Assembly (NCBI GenBank): GCA_003162055.1
Contig: PMNA01000030.1
Span: forward strand, 1 to 64,000
Length of the DNA stretch: 64,000 bases
Direction: 5' to 3'
DNA from: Actinomycetota bacterium
Lineage (GTDB): Bacteria; Actinomycetota; Thermoleophilia; Gaiellales; Gaiellaceae
Both the position numbers and the translations under genes were made by a program. The notes below the pieces were generated by a model. That model was not told where the DNA came from and searched no databases. It saw only the letters and a program-made list of their open reading frames with translations. Within the stretch, counting starts at the first letter, position 1. The number at the start of each line of letters is the position of its first letter. Positions 1-8,611 of the stretch are shown piece by piece.

Positions 1-1
1 T

Positions 2-130
2 CCGCCGCCGCCGGCCGCTGCGGCCCGGCCGCCCGTGCCACGCCCGGCCGCGAGGCCGAACGAGCCCGCCGGGGGGCAGGCGATGGCCGCGGTGGTTGCA
101 AACGGAACGGGCTGGCCTGTCCCGAGCTAG
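2..130 (+). CDS. Possible C-terminal tail of a gene entering from the left edge
   Basis: The frame starting at base 2 is open from the window edge to a TAG at 128-130. It encodes a Pro/Ala-rich stretch followed by a short tail ending in WPVPS. Of the three plus frames it has the highest G+C at third codon positions, which is why it is preferred. A hairpin cluster follows the stop at once, as expected after a gene end. No domain is visible in 42 residues, so no function is offered. The stretch could also be non-coding GC-rich DNA. Confidence 0.35.
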   Translation, partial: PPPPAAAARPPVPRPAARPNEPAGGQAMAAVVANGTGWPVPS

Positions 131-173
131 AAGCCAAGCTTTAGGCTTCGCTGAAGCCGATAGCGCCGCTATC
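130..173 (+). terminator. Tandem hairpins with mutually exclusive pairing
   Basis: Two perfect 6-bp stems with 3-nt loops lie back to back: GGCTTC/GAAGCC at 144-158 and GATAGC/GCTATC at 159-173. A further GAAGCC at 130-135 can pair with the same GGCTTC (144-149), giving an alternative fold. There is no T-run, so Rho-independent termination is not assured. The position just after a likely stop codon favours a 3'-end structure. Confidence 0.4.
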
Positions 174-390
174 TCCGGCGACGCGCAGGCGGACGCGTTT
201 GCTTCGAATAGCCATCTTGCTCAGAGAGAGTGACGCCGCAGTTTCTTACGTCAAAAGGCGGTATAGGGCAGGCAATCGAGCAATCGGTGTCCAACGAGAG
301 CCGTTCGCGACACTTAACGTCGTCCGAGCCATGTTCGGCCGATCAACCAGCCCGACCCTCGCCCGATCGATTGGGCTCTAAGATCCGGCC

Positions 391-1407
391 ATGGATCTAG
401 ACGTTGTATTCCTCGGCACGGCCGGCTCGATGCCCACCGCCAGGCGCTCCCCGACCGCGCTGGTCGTGCGCCGTGGTGGCGAGCGGCTGCTGTTCGATTG
501 CGGCGAGGGCAGCCAGCGTCAGTTCCTGCGCTCGAAGCTGGGGCTGGTCGATCTGGGCGAGGTCTTCCTCACCCACTACCACGCCGATCACTATCTCGGC
601 CTGCCGGGGATGCTGAAGACGTTTTCGCTGCGCGGGCGGGAGTTACCGCTCACGGTCTTCGGTCCGCCCGGCCTGAAAGATCTCTTCTCCGCCCTGCGCA
701 GGATCTTCGGCCGCCTCACCTTCGCGCTCGATCTGGTCGAGCTGCAGCCGGGCGACGCTCTCGAGAGGGACGGATACCGGCTCGAGACCTTCCCCGTCGA
801 GCACGGCGTCTCGTCGCTGGGTTACGCGCTCGTGGAGCTGCCCAGGCCCGGCCGCTTCGACGTCCAGGGCGCCAACGAGCTGGGCGTTCCGCCCGGGCCC
901 GAGCGCGGCGCCCTGCAACGGGGCGAAGCAATCTCGCTCGGCGGCGGCAGGGTGGTCAGGCCCGAGCAGGTGCTGGGGTCGGCCCGGCCCGGACGCAAGC
1001 TCGTCATCTCGGGAGACTCCGCGCCCTGCCGTGCCGTGGTCGAAGCCGCCGGCGATGCCGATCTGCTCGTCCACGAGGCCACCTTCTGCGAGGAGGAGCG
1101 CGAGCGCGCGGAGGAGACCCACCACTCGACCGCCGCGCAGGCGGCGCAGATCGCGCTCGCGGCCCGCGTCAAGATGCTCGCGCTGACCCATGTCTCGACT
1201 CGCTACTTCGGGCCCGAGGTGCTGCGCGAAGCGCGCGAGCTGTTCGCGAAAACGGTCGTGCCGAGGGACTTCGATATCATCGATCTGCCCTTTCAGGAGC
1301 GAGGCGAGCCTCGATTGCTCAAGGGCGGAGCGCTTCCCGTTGAGGGAGGCGAAACTGGGGCAGAACCGGCCGTTCGCACTGCCGGAGTTGAGGAGAAGAG
1401 CGAATGA
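391..1407 (+). CDS. rnz: Ribonuclease Z (tRNA 3' processing endonuclease)
   Basis: Metallo-beta-lactamase-fold RNase Z, which in this family cuts the 3' trailer from tRNA precursors. The first strand reads MDLDVVFLGTAGSMPT, and the zinc motif THYHADH with downstream GLPG is at about residues 61-70. A late ISGDS motif and the LTHVSTRY segment supply the usual remaining metal ligands. The length of 338 aa fits the short bacterial form plus a roughly 30-residue Gly/Glu-rich tail. The ATG at 391 starts directly at the conserved first strand. It overlaps the next gene by 4 bases (ATGA), so the two are probably translated together. Confidence 0.9.
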   Translation: MDLDVVFLGTAGSMPTARRSPTALVVRRGGERLLFDCGEGSQRQFLRSKLGLVDLGEVFLTHYHADHYLGLPGMLKTFSLRGRELPLTVFGPPGLKDLFSALRRIFGRLTFALDLVELQPGDALERDGYRLETFPVEHGVSSLGYALVELPRPGRFDVQGANELGVPPGPERGALQRGEAISLGGGRVVRPEQVLGSARPGRKLVISGDSAPCRAVVEAAGDADLLVHEATFCEEERERAEETHHSTAAQAAQIALAARVKMLALTHVSTRYFGPEVLREARELFAKTVVPRDFDIIDLPFQERGEPRLLKGGALPVEGGETGAEPAVRTAGVEEKSE

Positions 1408-1637
1408 CGAAACTGGTTCAAGTGGCCGTCGCCGCCAACGTCGCCGAGGCGGAGGAGATCGAGGCGATCCTGCAGGCGGCCGGTATCGAGTGCGAGCTCG
1501 AGTGCGCGGTCGAGACCGATCCCAACTCCAACGAGGACGCCCCACAGAAAGTACTGGTACCCGAGGACCGGATGGAGGACGCGCTCGAGGCGATCGAGTC
1601 CATGAGCGAGCCCGACGATCTGGTCTCGGATGCTTAG
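1404..1637 (+). CDS. Small DUF2007-like protein
   Basis: 77 aa, predicted cytosolic, with no membrane segment. The pattern (a short strand, then NVAEAEEIEAILQAAGIEC, then a VLVPEDRMEDALEAIE helix) matches the DUF2007 / putative signal-transducing protein fold, a small ferredoxin-like domain of unknown biochemical role. It starts in the ATGA overlap with rnz. A 9-base inverted repeat (GAACCTCTA at 1637-1645, TAGAGGTTC at 1701-1709) spans the end of the gene and the gap after it. The family assignment rests on pattern only. Confidence 0.75.
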   Translation: MTKLVQVAVAANVAEAEEIEAILQAAGIECELECAVETDPNSNEDAPQKVLVPEDRMEDALEAIESMSEPDDLVSDA

Positions 1638-1761
1638 AACCTCTATCGAAACGAAGCGCTCCACCGCTTGACCGCGTTCTGAGGCGGGTCTTCATTCCGC
1701 TAGAGGTTCCTGATTGAGCCTGTCGCCCAGCCGATGACCGGCGCCGCTAGCATCGCTGGCT

Positions 1762-2682
1762 ATGCGCTGGAACCTGAGCGTCGTAGCCCTTGCGAGCTCC
1801 TGGGGCTTCGTCTGGATCATCGCCGATCACCTCTCTCTGGGCGCGCTCACGATCGTCTTCTGGCGCATCGGGCTGAGCGTTCTCGTGTGCGGAGTGGGTA
1901 TCCTGGTCAGCGGGAGAACGGACCTGCTGCGGATCGGCAAGACGTGGCGCTGGACGCTGCTGCTCGGGCCCGGGCTGGCGCTGCTCTGGTTCTGCACCAT
2001 CGAGGCGATGAAGCTCTCTTCCGTTGCCGTCGCGGTTCTCGCCACCTACACCACCCCGGTCTTCCTGGCGCTGTTTGCCCCGCTCTTTCTGCCCGAGAGG
2101 CTCAGCCGCGTGGTTCTGTTCGCCTTGCCGATCGCAATCGGCGGTCTCATCCTGATCGCGTTCGCCAGTAACGGTGGCGGGAACGTCAGGCCGCTGGCGA
2201 TCGCAATTGGCGTTTCCGGCGCCCTGGTGCAGACGGTTCTCGTGATCATCCAGAAGCACGTCGTGCGCGAGGTCAACCCGATCGGGTTCTCTTTCTGGAT
2301 CGACATCTTCGCCGTGGCCGCGCTGGTGCCGGTGCTGCCCTTCGCCGGTCGCGTGCTGCCCAGCGCCGGCGAGCTCGGCTATCTGGCGATACTCGGCGTC
2401 ATCTTCACCCTCCTCTCGGGACTCGTCTGGCTGATGCTCCTGCGCCACGTCACGGCGCAGGCGATGGGCTTCTTCTCCTATATCGAGCCCGTCTCGGCCT
2501 CGCTGCTGGCCTGGCTGCTGCTGGGGCAACGGCTCGGAGCACCGATAGTGGCCGGAGGTGCGCTGGTGCTCGTTGCGGGATTCATCGTGGTGCTGAGAGA
2601 GCCGGCCGAGATGCCGATCGCGGAAGTCGAGGTGGCCGGGATGCCTCAGAGCAGCACGCCGTCTCCGGCAAGTGCGGACTAA
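1762..2682 (+). CDS. EamA/DMT-family membrane transporter
   Basis: 306 aa with about ten hydrophobic helices in two similar halves, the layout of drug/metabolite transporters of the EamA family. The N-terminal half opens with SVVALASSWGFVWIIADHLS. The second half contains the EPVSASLLAWLLLGQ segment that is typical of the EamA repeat. The substrate cannot be told from sequence. The last 30 residues form a hydrophilic tail. It stands alone between the rnz pair and tRNA-Gly. Confidence 0.85.
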   Translation: MRWNLSVVALASSWGFVWIIADHLSLGALTIVFWRIGLSVLVCGVGILVSGRTDLLRIGKTWRWTLLLGPGLALLWFCTIEAMKLSSVAVAVLATYTTPVFLALFAPLFLPERLSRVVLFALPIAIGGLILIAFASNGGGNVRPLAIAIGVSGALVQTVLVIIQKHVVREVNPIGFSFWIDIFAVAALVPVLPFAGRVLPSAGELGYLAILGVIFTLLSGLVWLMLLRHVTAQAMGFFSYIEPVSASLLAWLLLGQRLGAPIVAGGALVLVAGFIVVLREPAEMPIAEVEVAGMPQSSTPSPASAD

Positions 2683-2758
2683 GGGCGTGGGGGAGATCTC
2701 CGCTCGCCGCCGGCGCGCCGGGAATGCTCTATCTGGAGTGCGCTATCGTTTTCGGCGC

Positions 2759-2831
2759 GCGGACGTAGCTCAGTTGGTAGAGCATCGGCTTCCCAAGCCG
2801 AAGGTCGCGGGTTCGAGGCCCGTCGTCCGCT
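2759..2831 (+). tRNA. tRNA-Gly(CCC)
   Basis: A cloverleaf folds by hand: acceptor GCGGACG/CGTCCGC (2759-2765, 2824-2830), D-arm GCTC..AGC, anticodon stem TCGGC/GCCGA around loop TTCCCAA (anticodon CCC), and T-arm GCGGG/CCCGT around TTCGAGG. The discriminator base is T at 2831. The 3' CCA is not encoded and would be added by the CCA enzyme. Confidence 0.95.
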
Positions 2832-2989
2832 TCCCATTAGTAAGGCCGCAACAGGGCGGAGTGCCCTACGAGGTCGAGCGCACGATCGAGCGACTGCTCT
2901 CGGCTTCGGTCACCTGCCGCCTGCAGGGGCGCTCGTTATTCCCCTTCAGGCTTCGGCCACGTTCCCGCTGTTCTCGCGCACGTGGAACT

Positions 2990-3023
2990 GGGGCAGGCTG
3001 ACCGATTTCGGTCAGCCTGCCCC
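2990..3023. terminator. 16-bp perfect inverted repeat between convergent genes
   Basis: Arms at 2990-3005 and 3008-3023 are exact reverse complements, beginning GGGGCAGG and ending CCTGCCCC. The repeat lies between tRNA-Gly on the plus strand and the collagen-like gene on the minus strand. It has no clear T-run on either side. The position and stem strength suggest a bidirectional transcription end. Confidence 0.6.
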
Positions 3024-3093
3024 GATGGGAGCGGCCGTTGGTGTTCGCGATGAGCACAACCCTGTGAGGGCTGCACTCAAGCATCTGCATCGC

Positions 3094-4044
3094 TTACTGG
3101 TGCAGCGTTTGCAGCGTTCCGACTCGGATGGCTCTCAGCTCGCTCCGCACGATCACCGTACCTGTTGTGACCGAAGAGGGTTGGCACACGATCGAAACGG
3201 AGCCTGGGCTGGTGAGGCTGGCAGTACCCGACAACGGGATCGCGATCTCATGCACGCCCGAGGCCGTTAGGGAGTTCGTGGTGCTTCCCAGGTTGTACGA
3301 GTAATTCCCATCTTGCGGGACATAGATGGTTGTCCAGAAGGACGCCGACGCGCTCGGATCGCTGCTCGAGAGCCGGGCATATACGGTGCCTGAAAGCACG
3401 TAGTTACCGGCGGGCAGGGTCAGCGATACGGTCGTAGAGACGCCTGACGAACCCAAATCACGGTCGTACTGGTCAACGTAGTAGGCATCGGACGGGCCGG
3501 TGGGACCGGTCGCCCCCTGCGGGCCGGTTGCTCCGGTTGCACCAGTAGAGCCGGTCAGACCGGTCGGTCCTTGTGTCCCGTTGGAGCCGTTAGTTCCGGT
3601 AGTGCCGGTTGTTCCGGTAGTGCCGGTTGCTCCGGTTGCGCCGGCGGATCCGGTCGGACCCTGAATACCCTGGATGCCCTGCGAACCGGTAGCACCCGTC
3701 GCGCCGGTGGCTCCGGTTGCTCCGTTAGTTCCGTTTGTACCATTGCTGCCGGCGGCTCCAGTTGCTCCGGTTGCACCCTTCGCGCCGGTGTCGCCCTTCG
3801 CTCCAACTGCTCCGGTTGCCCCGATGGGGCCCTGCAGTCCTTGCGGCCCGACCTGACCGGTTGCGCTTTGCCCTGCGGGTCCCTTTGCGCCCTTGAGCTT
3901 GGCGAGCACGCTCGGCTTGATCTGCTTGGTCGAGGTGATCACGTAGTGGTGGCTCGCAGCCACGGCGCCGCCGCCCAGCGCAAAGAAGAGGGCAGCGATC
4001 GCGATCGCCACGGCTGGAGACGGCCAGCGGAACTTGTGATTCAT
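3094..4044 (-). CDS. Secreted collagen-like (Gly-X-Y repeat) protein
   Basis: 316 aa from the ATG at 4044. The N-terminus is a signal peptide or membrane anchor ([20 protein letters not shown], about residues 12-31). A short conserved linker ([16 protein letters not shown]) follows, then about 43 Gly-X-Y triplets (residues about 52-183, rich in GATGAT and GTTGTT) with one short break near the start. The last 130 residues look like a compact beta domain. Known families of this layout form surface or extracellular trimeric stalks. The longer frame to 4128 adds an Arg-rich stretch before the hydrophobic core and is less likely. No ligand can be predicted. Confidence 0.8.
   Translation of the reverse strand: MNHKFRWPSPAVAIAIAALFFALGGGAVAASHHYVITSTKQIKPSVLAKLKGAKGPAGQSATGQVGPQGLQGPIGATGAVGAKGDTGAKGATGATGAAGSNGTNGTNGATGATGATGATGSQGIQGIQGPTGSAGATGATGTTGTTGTTGTNGSNGTQGPTGLTGSTGATGATGPQGATGPTGPSDAYYVDQYDRDLGSSGVSTTVSLTLPAGNYVLSGTVYARLSSSDPSASASFWTTIYVPQDGNYSYNLGSTTNSLTASGVHEIAIPLSGTASLTSPGSVSIVCQPSSVTTGTVIVRSELRAIRVGTLQTLHQ
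3490..3891 (-). repeat. Imperfect 9-base codon repeats encoding the Gly-X-Y tract
   Basis: The collagen-like tract is made of near-identical 9-mers such as GGTAGTGCC and GGTTGCTCC (plus strand). Copy number could change by replication slippage, altering stalk length. The repeats sit inside the collagen-like gene and have no spacers, so they are not a CRISPR array. Confidence 0.75.
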
Positions 4045-4360
4045 GGTTTCTCGCTTTCTCGGAGAGCCGCCAGAGGGGGCGCGGCGTAGGGGAGTCCCCA
4101 GCATTGATCGCGTGGCCCAGGATGTCAACGCGTCCTGACCCGTAAGGGCGTCCAGCAGAGCGGCAAATGTGCCCCGAACGAATGAGGCGAAGTGAGAATC
4201 GGCCCGACGTGAATTAATAGCGCTCCCGCTATGAAAGCCCGCCTTACGTCAAGAAAACCCGCAATATGCGGATAAAACGTCGACCTCTGCCCCTGTCTGA
4301 AAAATCAGGCAGAGCTAGAATCCTGAAAGAAACCTTAATTTTTAGTCGGGGGAGTCGCCT
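4045..4360. other. Divergent intergenic region with small hairpins
   Basis: 316 bases between the collagen-like gene (minus) and the zinc-ribbon gene (plus), holding no supported ORF. CCGCA/TGCGG flank ATA at about 4258-4270. A CTCTGC/GCAGAG stem with inner CTGA/TCAG lies at 4285-4314. The right part is AT-rich, as expected for promoters. No clear -35/-10 pair was found. Confidence 0.5.
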
Positions 4361-4588
4361 ATGCCGCTGGTGGAAACCGTCTTTGATCACGAGGACGACT
4401 ACATCTGTCTCGAATGTGGTTACGGCGTGGCGCTTTCCGTACCGCCTCCTACCTGTCCGATGTGTCACGGAACCGAGTGGGATCGGCCGCTCTGGCGTCC
4501 GTTCACCTCACTCGACGAGTTCCGGACGCGATTCGAGCCGCCGGAGGAGCATCAGTCTCGCGCTCCGACGGCTGTGTTGAGCGCCTAA
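4361..4588 (+). CDS. Small zinc-ribbon protein
   Basis: 75 aa, probably cytosolic. Two CxxC pairs (C16/C19 in CLECGYG and C32/C35 in CPMCHG), 12 residues apart, make a rubredoxin-like zinc ribbon. The GGGGGAG ribosome site 7 bases before the ATG supports the start. After the ribbon comes a Trp/Phe-rich segment. Proteins of this type are usually structural or redox modules without an assigned reaction, and none can be assigned here. Confidence 0.75.
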   Translation: MPLVETVFDHEDDYICLECGYGVALSVPPPTCPMCHGTEWDRPLWRPFTSLDEFRTRFEPPEEHQSRAPTAVLSA

Positions 4589-4684
4589 GAATCCTTTCCG
4601 AGAAAGCCGAGGCCGCGTCCCAAGCGACGCGGTTTTCGGCCGCACGCTTGCGGGTTCTCGGCCGGCCGCCCGCCCGACTGTGAG

Positions 4685-7600
4685 CTAGGCGCTCGCAGCT
4701 GAGGCAGCGGCCGGAGCCGAGGCGTCTGCAGAGACGCTCCCGTCGACCTTCAACTCGATCCCTGCGGGCCCCGCCTCGACGAGCCTGCCGCTCGCTCCAA
4801 ACGCGATCTGCACCGGCTCGTCGGCCCAGACCAGCGTTCGCGCCAGCTCGGCCCGAACGCGAACGCGCGTGCCCCGGAAGCGCACCGTCAGCTCGAGCGC
4901 CTTCCAGTGCTCCGGAATATGGGGATCTAGCGCGAGCGCGTCGGCGCGCGGGCGCAGGCCGCAGAAGCCGTAGGCGAGCGCCTGCCAGGTACCGCCCATG
5001 GTCGCCGTGTGCAGGCCGCAGCTGCTGGTGCGATTCCGGTCCTCGAGGTCGAAGCCCGCCGCCATGCGCAGGTACTCCTCGGCCTGCTCGAGTTGGCCGT
5101 TGCGGGCCAGTAGAAGCGCGAAGACGGCCGGGGAGAGCGAGCTGCCGTGTGAAGTGCGCGGCTCGTAGAAGGCGAGGTTCGGCCCGAGCGAGTGCTCGGC
5201 CACCTCGTCGGGCACGAGGTGATGAAGCAGGACGACGTCGGCCTGCTTGACGACCTGAGAGTTGCGCAGCCGCGCCAGCGGCAGGATCGCCTCGCCGGCG
5301 AAGGGGCGCTTGCCCAGCTCGGCGGCGATGATCGGCTCGAGCTTGTTGAAGCCCGCGAACTCCTCGTAGACCATCGTCTCGGGGTTGTAGCCGTCGGTCA
5401 GACGGTTGGCGAGCTGGAGCCAGCGCTCGATCTCGCCGTCTTCGATATCGGCGCGAGGCCTGTCTTGCAGCGAGCGTGCGGCGCGGCGCAGCGTCCAGCG
5501 CGCCATCACGTTCGTGAAGCTGGAGTCGTCGACCGGCTCGTGGTACTCGTCGGGCCCGATCACGGTGTAGATATGCCCGGCGCCGCTCGCGTCGGCGCGA
5601 ATCCGTGAGGCCCAGTAGCGCGCCGCCTCGACGAAGAGTGTCTGCGCGTCGCCGGCGAAGGCCTCGTCGCCCGACCAGGCCAGATAGCAGTCGGCGGCCC
5701 AGGCCACGTCGGCGGTGATGTGCTCCTCGAGGCGGCCGGTACGGATGGCGACGACCTCTCCACCGGGCAGGCGGCCGAGCTGCGGCGTGACGTCGAGCCC
5801 GGAGCGAGTCGACTCCCAGGGGAAGCGCGCTCCGGCGCGCCCGCTTGCCTGCGCGGCAGCCCGCGCCGGCTCGAGGCGGTTGAGCCTGTAGCGGAGGATC
5901 GCGCGCGCCGAGGCCGGGTGCGTGGCCGCGAAGAAGGGAAGCGAGAAGACGTCGGTGTCCCAGAAGATGTGGCCGTGATAGCGGGAGCCCGAAAGGGCGC
6001 CGGCGCCGACGGCCGCCTCGCCGCTGTCGGCGGCGGCCGAGATCAGCCCGAAGAGCGAGTAGCGCACGGCGAGCTGCAGTTCGGGGTCGCCTTCGATCAC
6101 GATGTCCGCGTCGAGCCAGCGCTCGCCCCAGCGCTCGCGCTGCTCGGCGTAGAGGCGCTCGAAGCCGGCCGCGTTTGCCGCCTGCAGCGATGTCAACGGC
6201 TCCAGTTCGCAACCGCCGTAGGAGACGACGCGCTCGAGCAGGCTCTTCTCTCGCTTCTCGGCGGCCGCGGCGACGATTCGCTCGACGTTAGCCGACTCGG
6301 CGATCGTGACGTCGCCCAGGCGATGGAAGCTCGTCTCGGTTCCCTCCTGCTCGGGAGCGGCGAGCGGGTTGGAGGAGAAGAGCATCTTCTCCGGGCCACG
6401 CGCCCGCAGGCAGGCGGTTCCCGGGCGGGCGAGAGAGTGGAAGAGAAGGGCGCTGAGCCGCGAGTCGTCGTCGCGCACCAGTTCGTGGCGGAGCGTCCCG
6501 GTGCGAAGGTCGAGTACGCGGCGAACATGCTCGGCCGCTGCGCCCTCGATCCTGTTCCAGATCGGCGCCGCCAGCAGCTCCTCCTCGGAGCCGCGTCCCG
6601 CGTAGCGTCCAGCTGCAAGCACAGCCGGTCCGTTCGGCGATCCGGTGAGAAGCGAGCCGCGCGTACCGATGCGCCCGTCGGCCATCGCCAGCACCGTCTC
6701 ACGCACAGTTTCTCCGATTCCGCCCTGCCCGTCGATGACGACCTGCCAGCCCTGTTCCTCAACCGGCAGGGGCAGCTCGCCCTCGCGACGCCGCCGAAGC
6801 TGGTCGGCAAGGATGTCGACGAACAGCTCGGGCCCGCCGCCGAGGTTGAGCACGCCTGCAGGAGTTCCTTCCGGCTCGGGCCCGACCGAGAAGCAAACGG
6901 CGCCGGCCGCCTCGGGAACGAGGATCAGCGAATCGGAGCCCGGGCAGTTGCCGAGAGGGCCGAACTCGTCGCCGCCGATCAGAACCTGCTCGGGCCGGAT
7001 GCCGCGGCGCGCGAGCCAGGAAATCACGTAGCGCGCCGAATGAGTCTTGTCGGTGAGGCCGATCTCGGCGTGCTTGGCGTCGGAGGTGACGCGCGGATCG
7101 CTCAGCCCGGCCTCCAATCCGCAGGCGCGCACCAGCTCGACAGCCTCGGGCAATCCGTCGATTCTCGCCGTGGCCAGCCGTGCCTTGACCGCCGCGAGCA
7201 ACCTCGGCAGCTCCGCCTTGGGCGGGTCGGCCCATTCCGGAAGCGGAATCAGATCGATCTTGCGCCGGTTGAGGCGGTCGGAGATGACCGACACGGTGAG
7301 CCCCCTCGCGCCCAGACGCTCGCTGGCGAGCTCGGCGGCGCGATCGAGCATCTCGTCTTCCGCGGCGCTGGCGACGCGGCGCTCGAGCAGGGCGGGGCCG
7401 ACCGAGGTCAGCTCGTACACCTCCGAGCCGCGATTGCAGGCGACGATGATTCGCCCCGGGCCCTGCGGGCGCAGCGCGAGCTGCCCATCCACGTTGCCGA
7501 TGTTCGTGCCGGTGATGACCGCCAGATCGAAGCCGGCCGCGAGCAGCTCCGCGAACAACTCGCGCAACTCGCTTGCGTCGGCCTGACGATCGCTGACCGC

Positions 7601-7813
7601 GGTGCCGTCCCAGTCGAACACGGCGGCTTCGAAACGATGCTGGAGCGCTGTCGCCGAGCCGTCCGCGAGCGCGAGCCTGGAGCGTTTTACCGCGCGCTCA
7701 GAGCGCCGCTCGTGGCGGCCCTTCAAACCGAGCGCCGCAGGCACCGTTTTCACTCCGACGTTATCGGCATCTAGTTGCGCGGTGTGAACGCTATCGGGAG
7801 GCGTTTTGGCCAT
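4685..7813 (-). CDS. HAD phosphatase fused to GH65 disaccharide phosphorylase
   Basis: 1042 aa in two parts. Residues about 62-340 are a HAD domain: D67 and D69 in FDWDGT, an ITGTN motif near 100, KTHS near 256 and GGDE near 280. Residues about 355-1020 are a GH65 protein with N-terminal beta-sandwich, YHGHIFWDTD near 612, the general acid E756 in GPDEYHE, and the RTSHGSSLS phosphate site near 886-894. The phosphate site points to a phosphorylase acting on an alpha-linked glucose disaccharide (trehalose, maltose or kojibiose type), not a hydrolase. The HAD part may act on the sugar phosphate produced. It stands as a single gene. The exact substrate is unknown. Confidence 0.88.
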   Translation of the reverse strand: MAKTPPDSVHTAQLDADNVGVKTVPAALGLKGRHERRSERAVKRSRLALADGSATALQHRFEAAVFDWDGTAVSDRQADASELRELFAELLAAGFDLAVITGTNIGNVDGQLALRPQGPGRIIVACNRGSEVYELTSVGPALLERRVASAAEDEMLDRAAELASERLGARGLTVSVISDRLNRRKIDLIPLPEWADPPKAELPRLLAAVKARLATARIDGLPEAVELVRACGLEAGLSDPRVTSDAKHAEIGLTDKTHSARYVISWLARRGIRPEQVLIGGDEFGPLGNCPGSDSLILVPEAAGAVCFSVGPEPEGTPAGVLNLGGGPELFVDILADQLRRRREGELPLPVEEQGWQVVIDGQGGIGETVRETVLAMADGRIGTRGSLLTGSPNGPAVLAAGRYAGRGSEEELLAAPIWNRIEGAAAEHVRRVLDLRTGTLRHELVRDDDSRLSALLFHSLARPGTACLRARGPEKMLFSSNPLAAPEQEGTETSFHRLGDVTIAESANVERIVAAAAEKREKSLLERVVSYGGCELEPLTSLQAANAAGFERLYAEQRERWGERWLDADIVIEGDPELQLAVRYSLFGLISAAADSGEAAVGAGALSGSRYHGHIFWDTDVFSLPFFAATHPASARAILRYRLNRLEPARAAAQASGRAGARFPWESTRSGLDVTPQLGRLPGGEVVAIRTGRLEEHITADVAWAADCYLAWSGDEAFAGDAQTLFVEAARYWASRIRADASGAGHIYTVIGPDEYHEPVDDSSFTNVMARWTLRRAARSLQDRPRADIEDGEIERWLQLANRLTDGYNPETMVYEEFAGFNKLEPIIAAELGKRPFAGEAILPLARLRNSQVVKQADVVLLHHLVPDEVAEHSLGPNLAFYEPRTSHGSSLSPAVFALLLARNGQLEQAEEYLRMAAGFDLEDRNRTSSCGLHTATMGGTWQALAYGFCGLRPRADALALDPHIPEHWKALELTVRFRGTRVRVRAELARTLVWADEPVQIAFGASGRLVEAGPAGIELKVDGSVSADASAPAAASAASA

Positions 7814-8091
7814 TCCGCTTCACCCGAGTCGAGACGACGGCCGCATGAGCTGGTTAGTCTGGAGAGGAAGGCGGATAGACCCGCGAAGCGAGCGACGCTC
7901 TGTGATCCGGTTGGCGGTGTAAAGCGCAGCCGCAGAAACCTTTCGAATCTGCACGCCAGTCCTTTGGGTTCGAGTCAGGAGCAGATACCCGCTCAAGCGC
8001 CTGACACAACGTCCGTAGAAACCTCAAGGCGGGGAAGGTACCGGCTCCGCGCGAGCTAGGCGCTGTTATCGAGCGAGAGAGGCCTGGGAGG

Positions 8092-8577
8092 CTACTCGTT
8101 CCAGGCGGCTTCGACCCGGGCGTGAGTCGTCTGAAGGTGCTCGGGGATCACCCTCACATCGGCCAGGACGGGCATGAAATTCGTGTCACCTTGCCAGCGC
8201 GGAACGACGTGCTCGTGCACGTGATCGACGATTCCGGCTCCGGCGCTGCGCCCGAGGTTCCAGCCGATGTTGAATCCGTCGGGCTTGAAGAGGGCGGTCA
8301 GTACCTCCAGGGCACGCACGCTCAGCGAGTGAATCTCGGCGGCTTCCTCGGCGCTCAGCTCGCCCAGGTAGCCGACGTGCCGTAGCGGCGCGACCATCAG
8401 ATGGCCGGAGGAGTAGGGGAAGCGGTTGAGCATCACGAACGCGCTACCTCCGCGATGAACGACCAGCGAGTCGGCAGCGTCAGGCGCGGCGGCGGCGCGG
8501 CAGAAGATGCAACCGGTTTGCTCGCTTGCGCTCGAGACGTACTCGAGTCGCCAGGGTGCCCAGAGCGGATCGTTCAT
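8092..8577 (-). CDS. HIT-family hydrolase (AP4A phosphorylase/hydrolase-like)
   Basis: 161 aa. It has a CIFC motif near the N-terminus (metal-binding pair in this branch), the SGHLMVAPLRHVGYLGEL segment, and the catalytic histidine triad HVHEHVV. Actinobacterial members split diadenosine or adenosyl nucleotides. The start is the ATG at 8577 (MNDPLWAPWR), which matches the conserved N-terminus. The longer open frame upstream only shadows the next gene. It is probably co-transcribed with the acidic protein 34 bases upstream. Confidence 0.88.
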   Translation of the reverse strand: MNDPLWAPWRLEYVSSASEQTGCIFCRAAAAPDAADSLVVHRGGSAFVMLNRFPYSSGHLMVAPLRHVGYLGELSAEEAAEIHSLSVRALEVLTALFKPDGFNIGWNLGRSAGAGIVDHVHEHVVPRWQGDTNFMPVLADVRVIPEHLQTTHARVEAAWNE

Positions 8578-8611
8578 AGCGACTCTTGTATCAGAGTGGG
8601 CGGGAGCGCCG

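Noticed and set aside
2672-3001. Open frame across tRNA-Gly
   Set aside because: It contains the AQLVEHRLPKPKVAGSRP-type peptide that arises from reading a tRNA gene as protein.
3490-3891. Regular short repeats resembling an array
   Set aside because: They are in-frame Gly-X-Y codons with no spacers, so not CRISPR.
4503-6212. 569-codon minus-strand frame overlapping the GH65 gene
   Set aside because: Arg-rich low-complexity product in another frame of the same strand; a shadow.
5720-7774. 684-codon plus-strand open frame
   Set aside because: It lies fully antisense to the HAD-GH65 gene, shows no domain, and arises from GC-rich codon structure.
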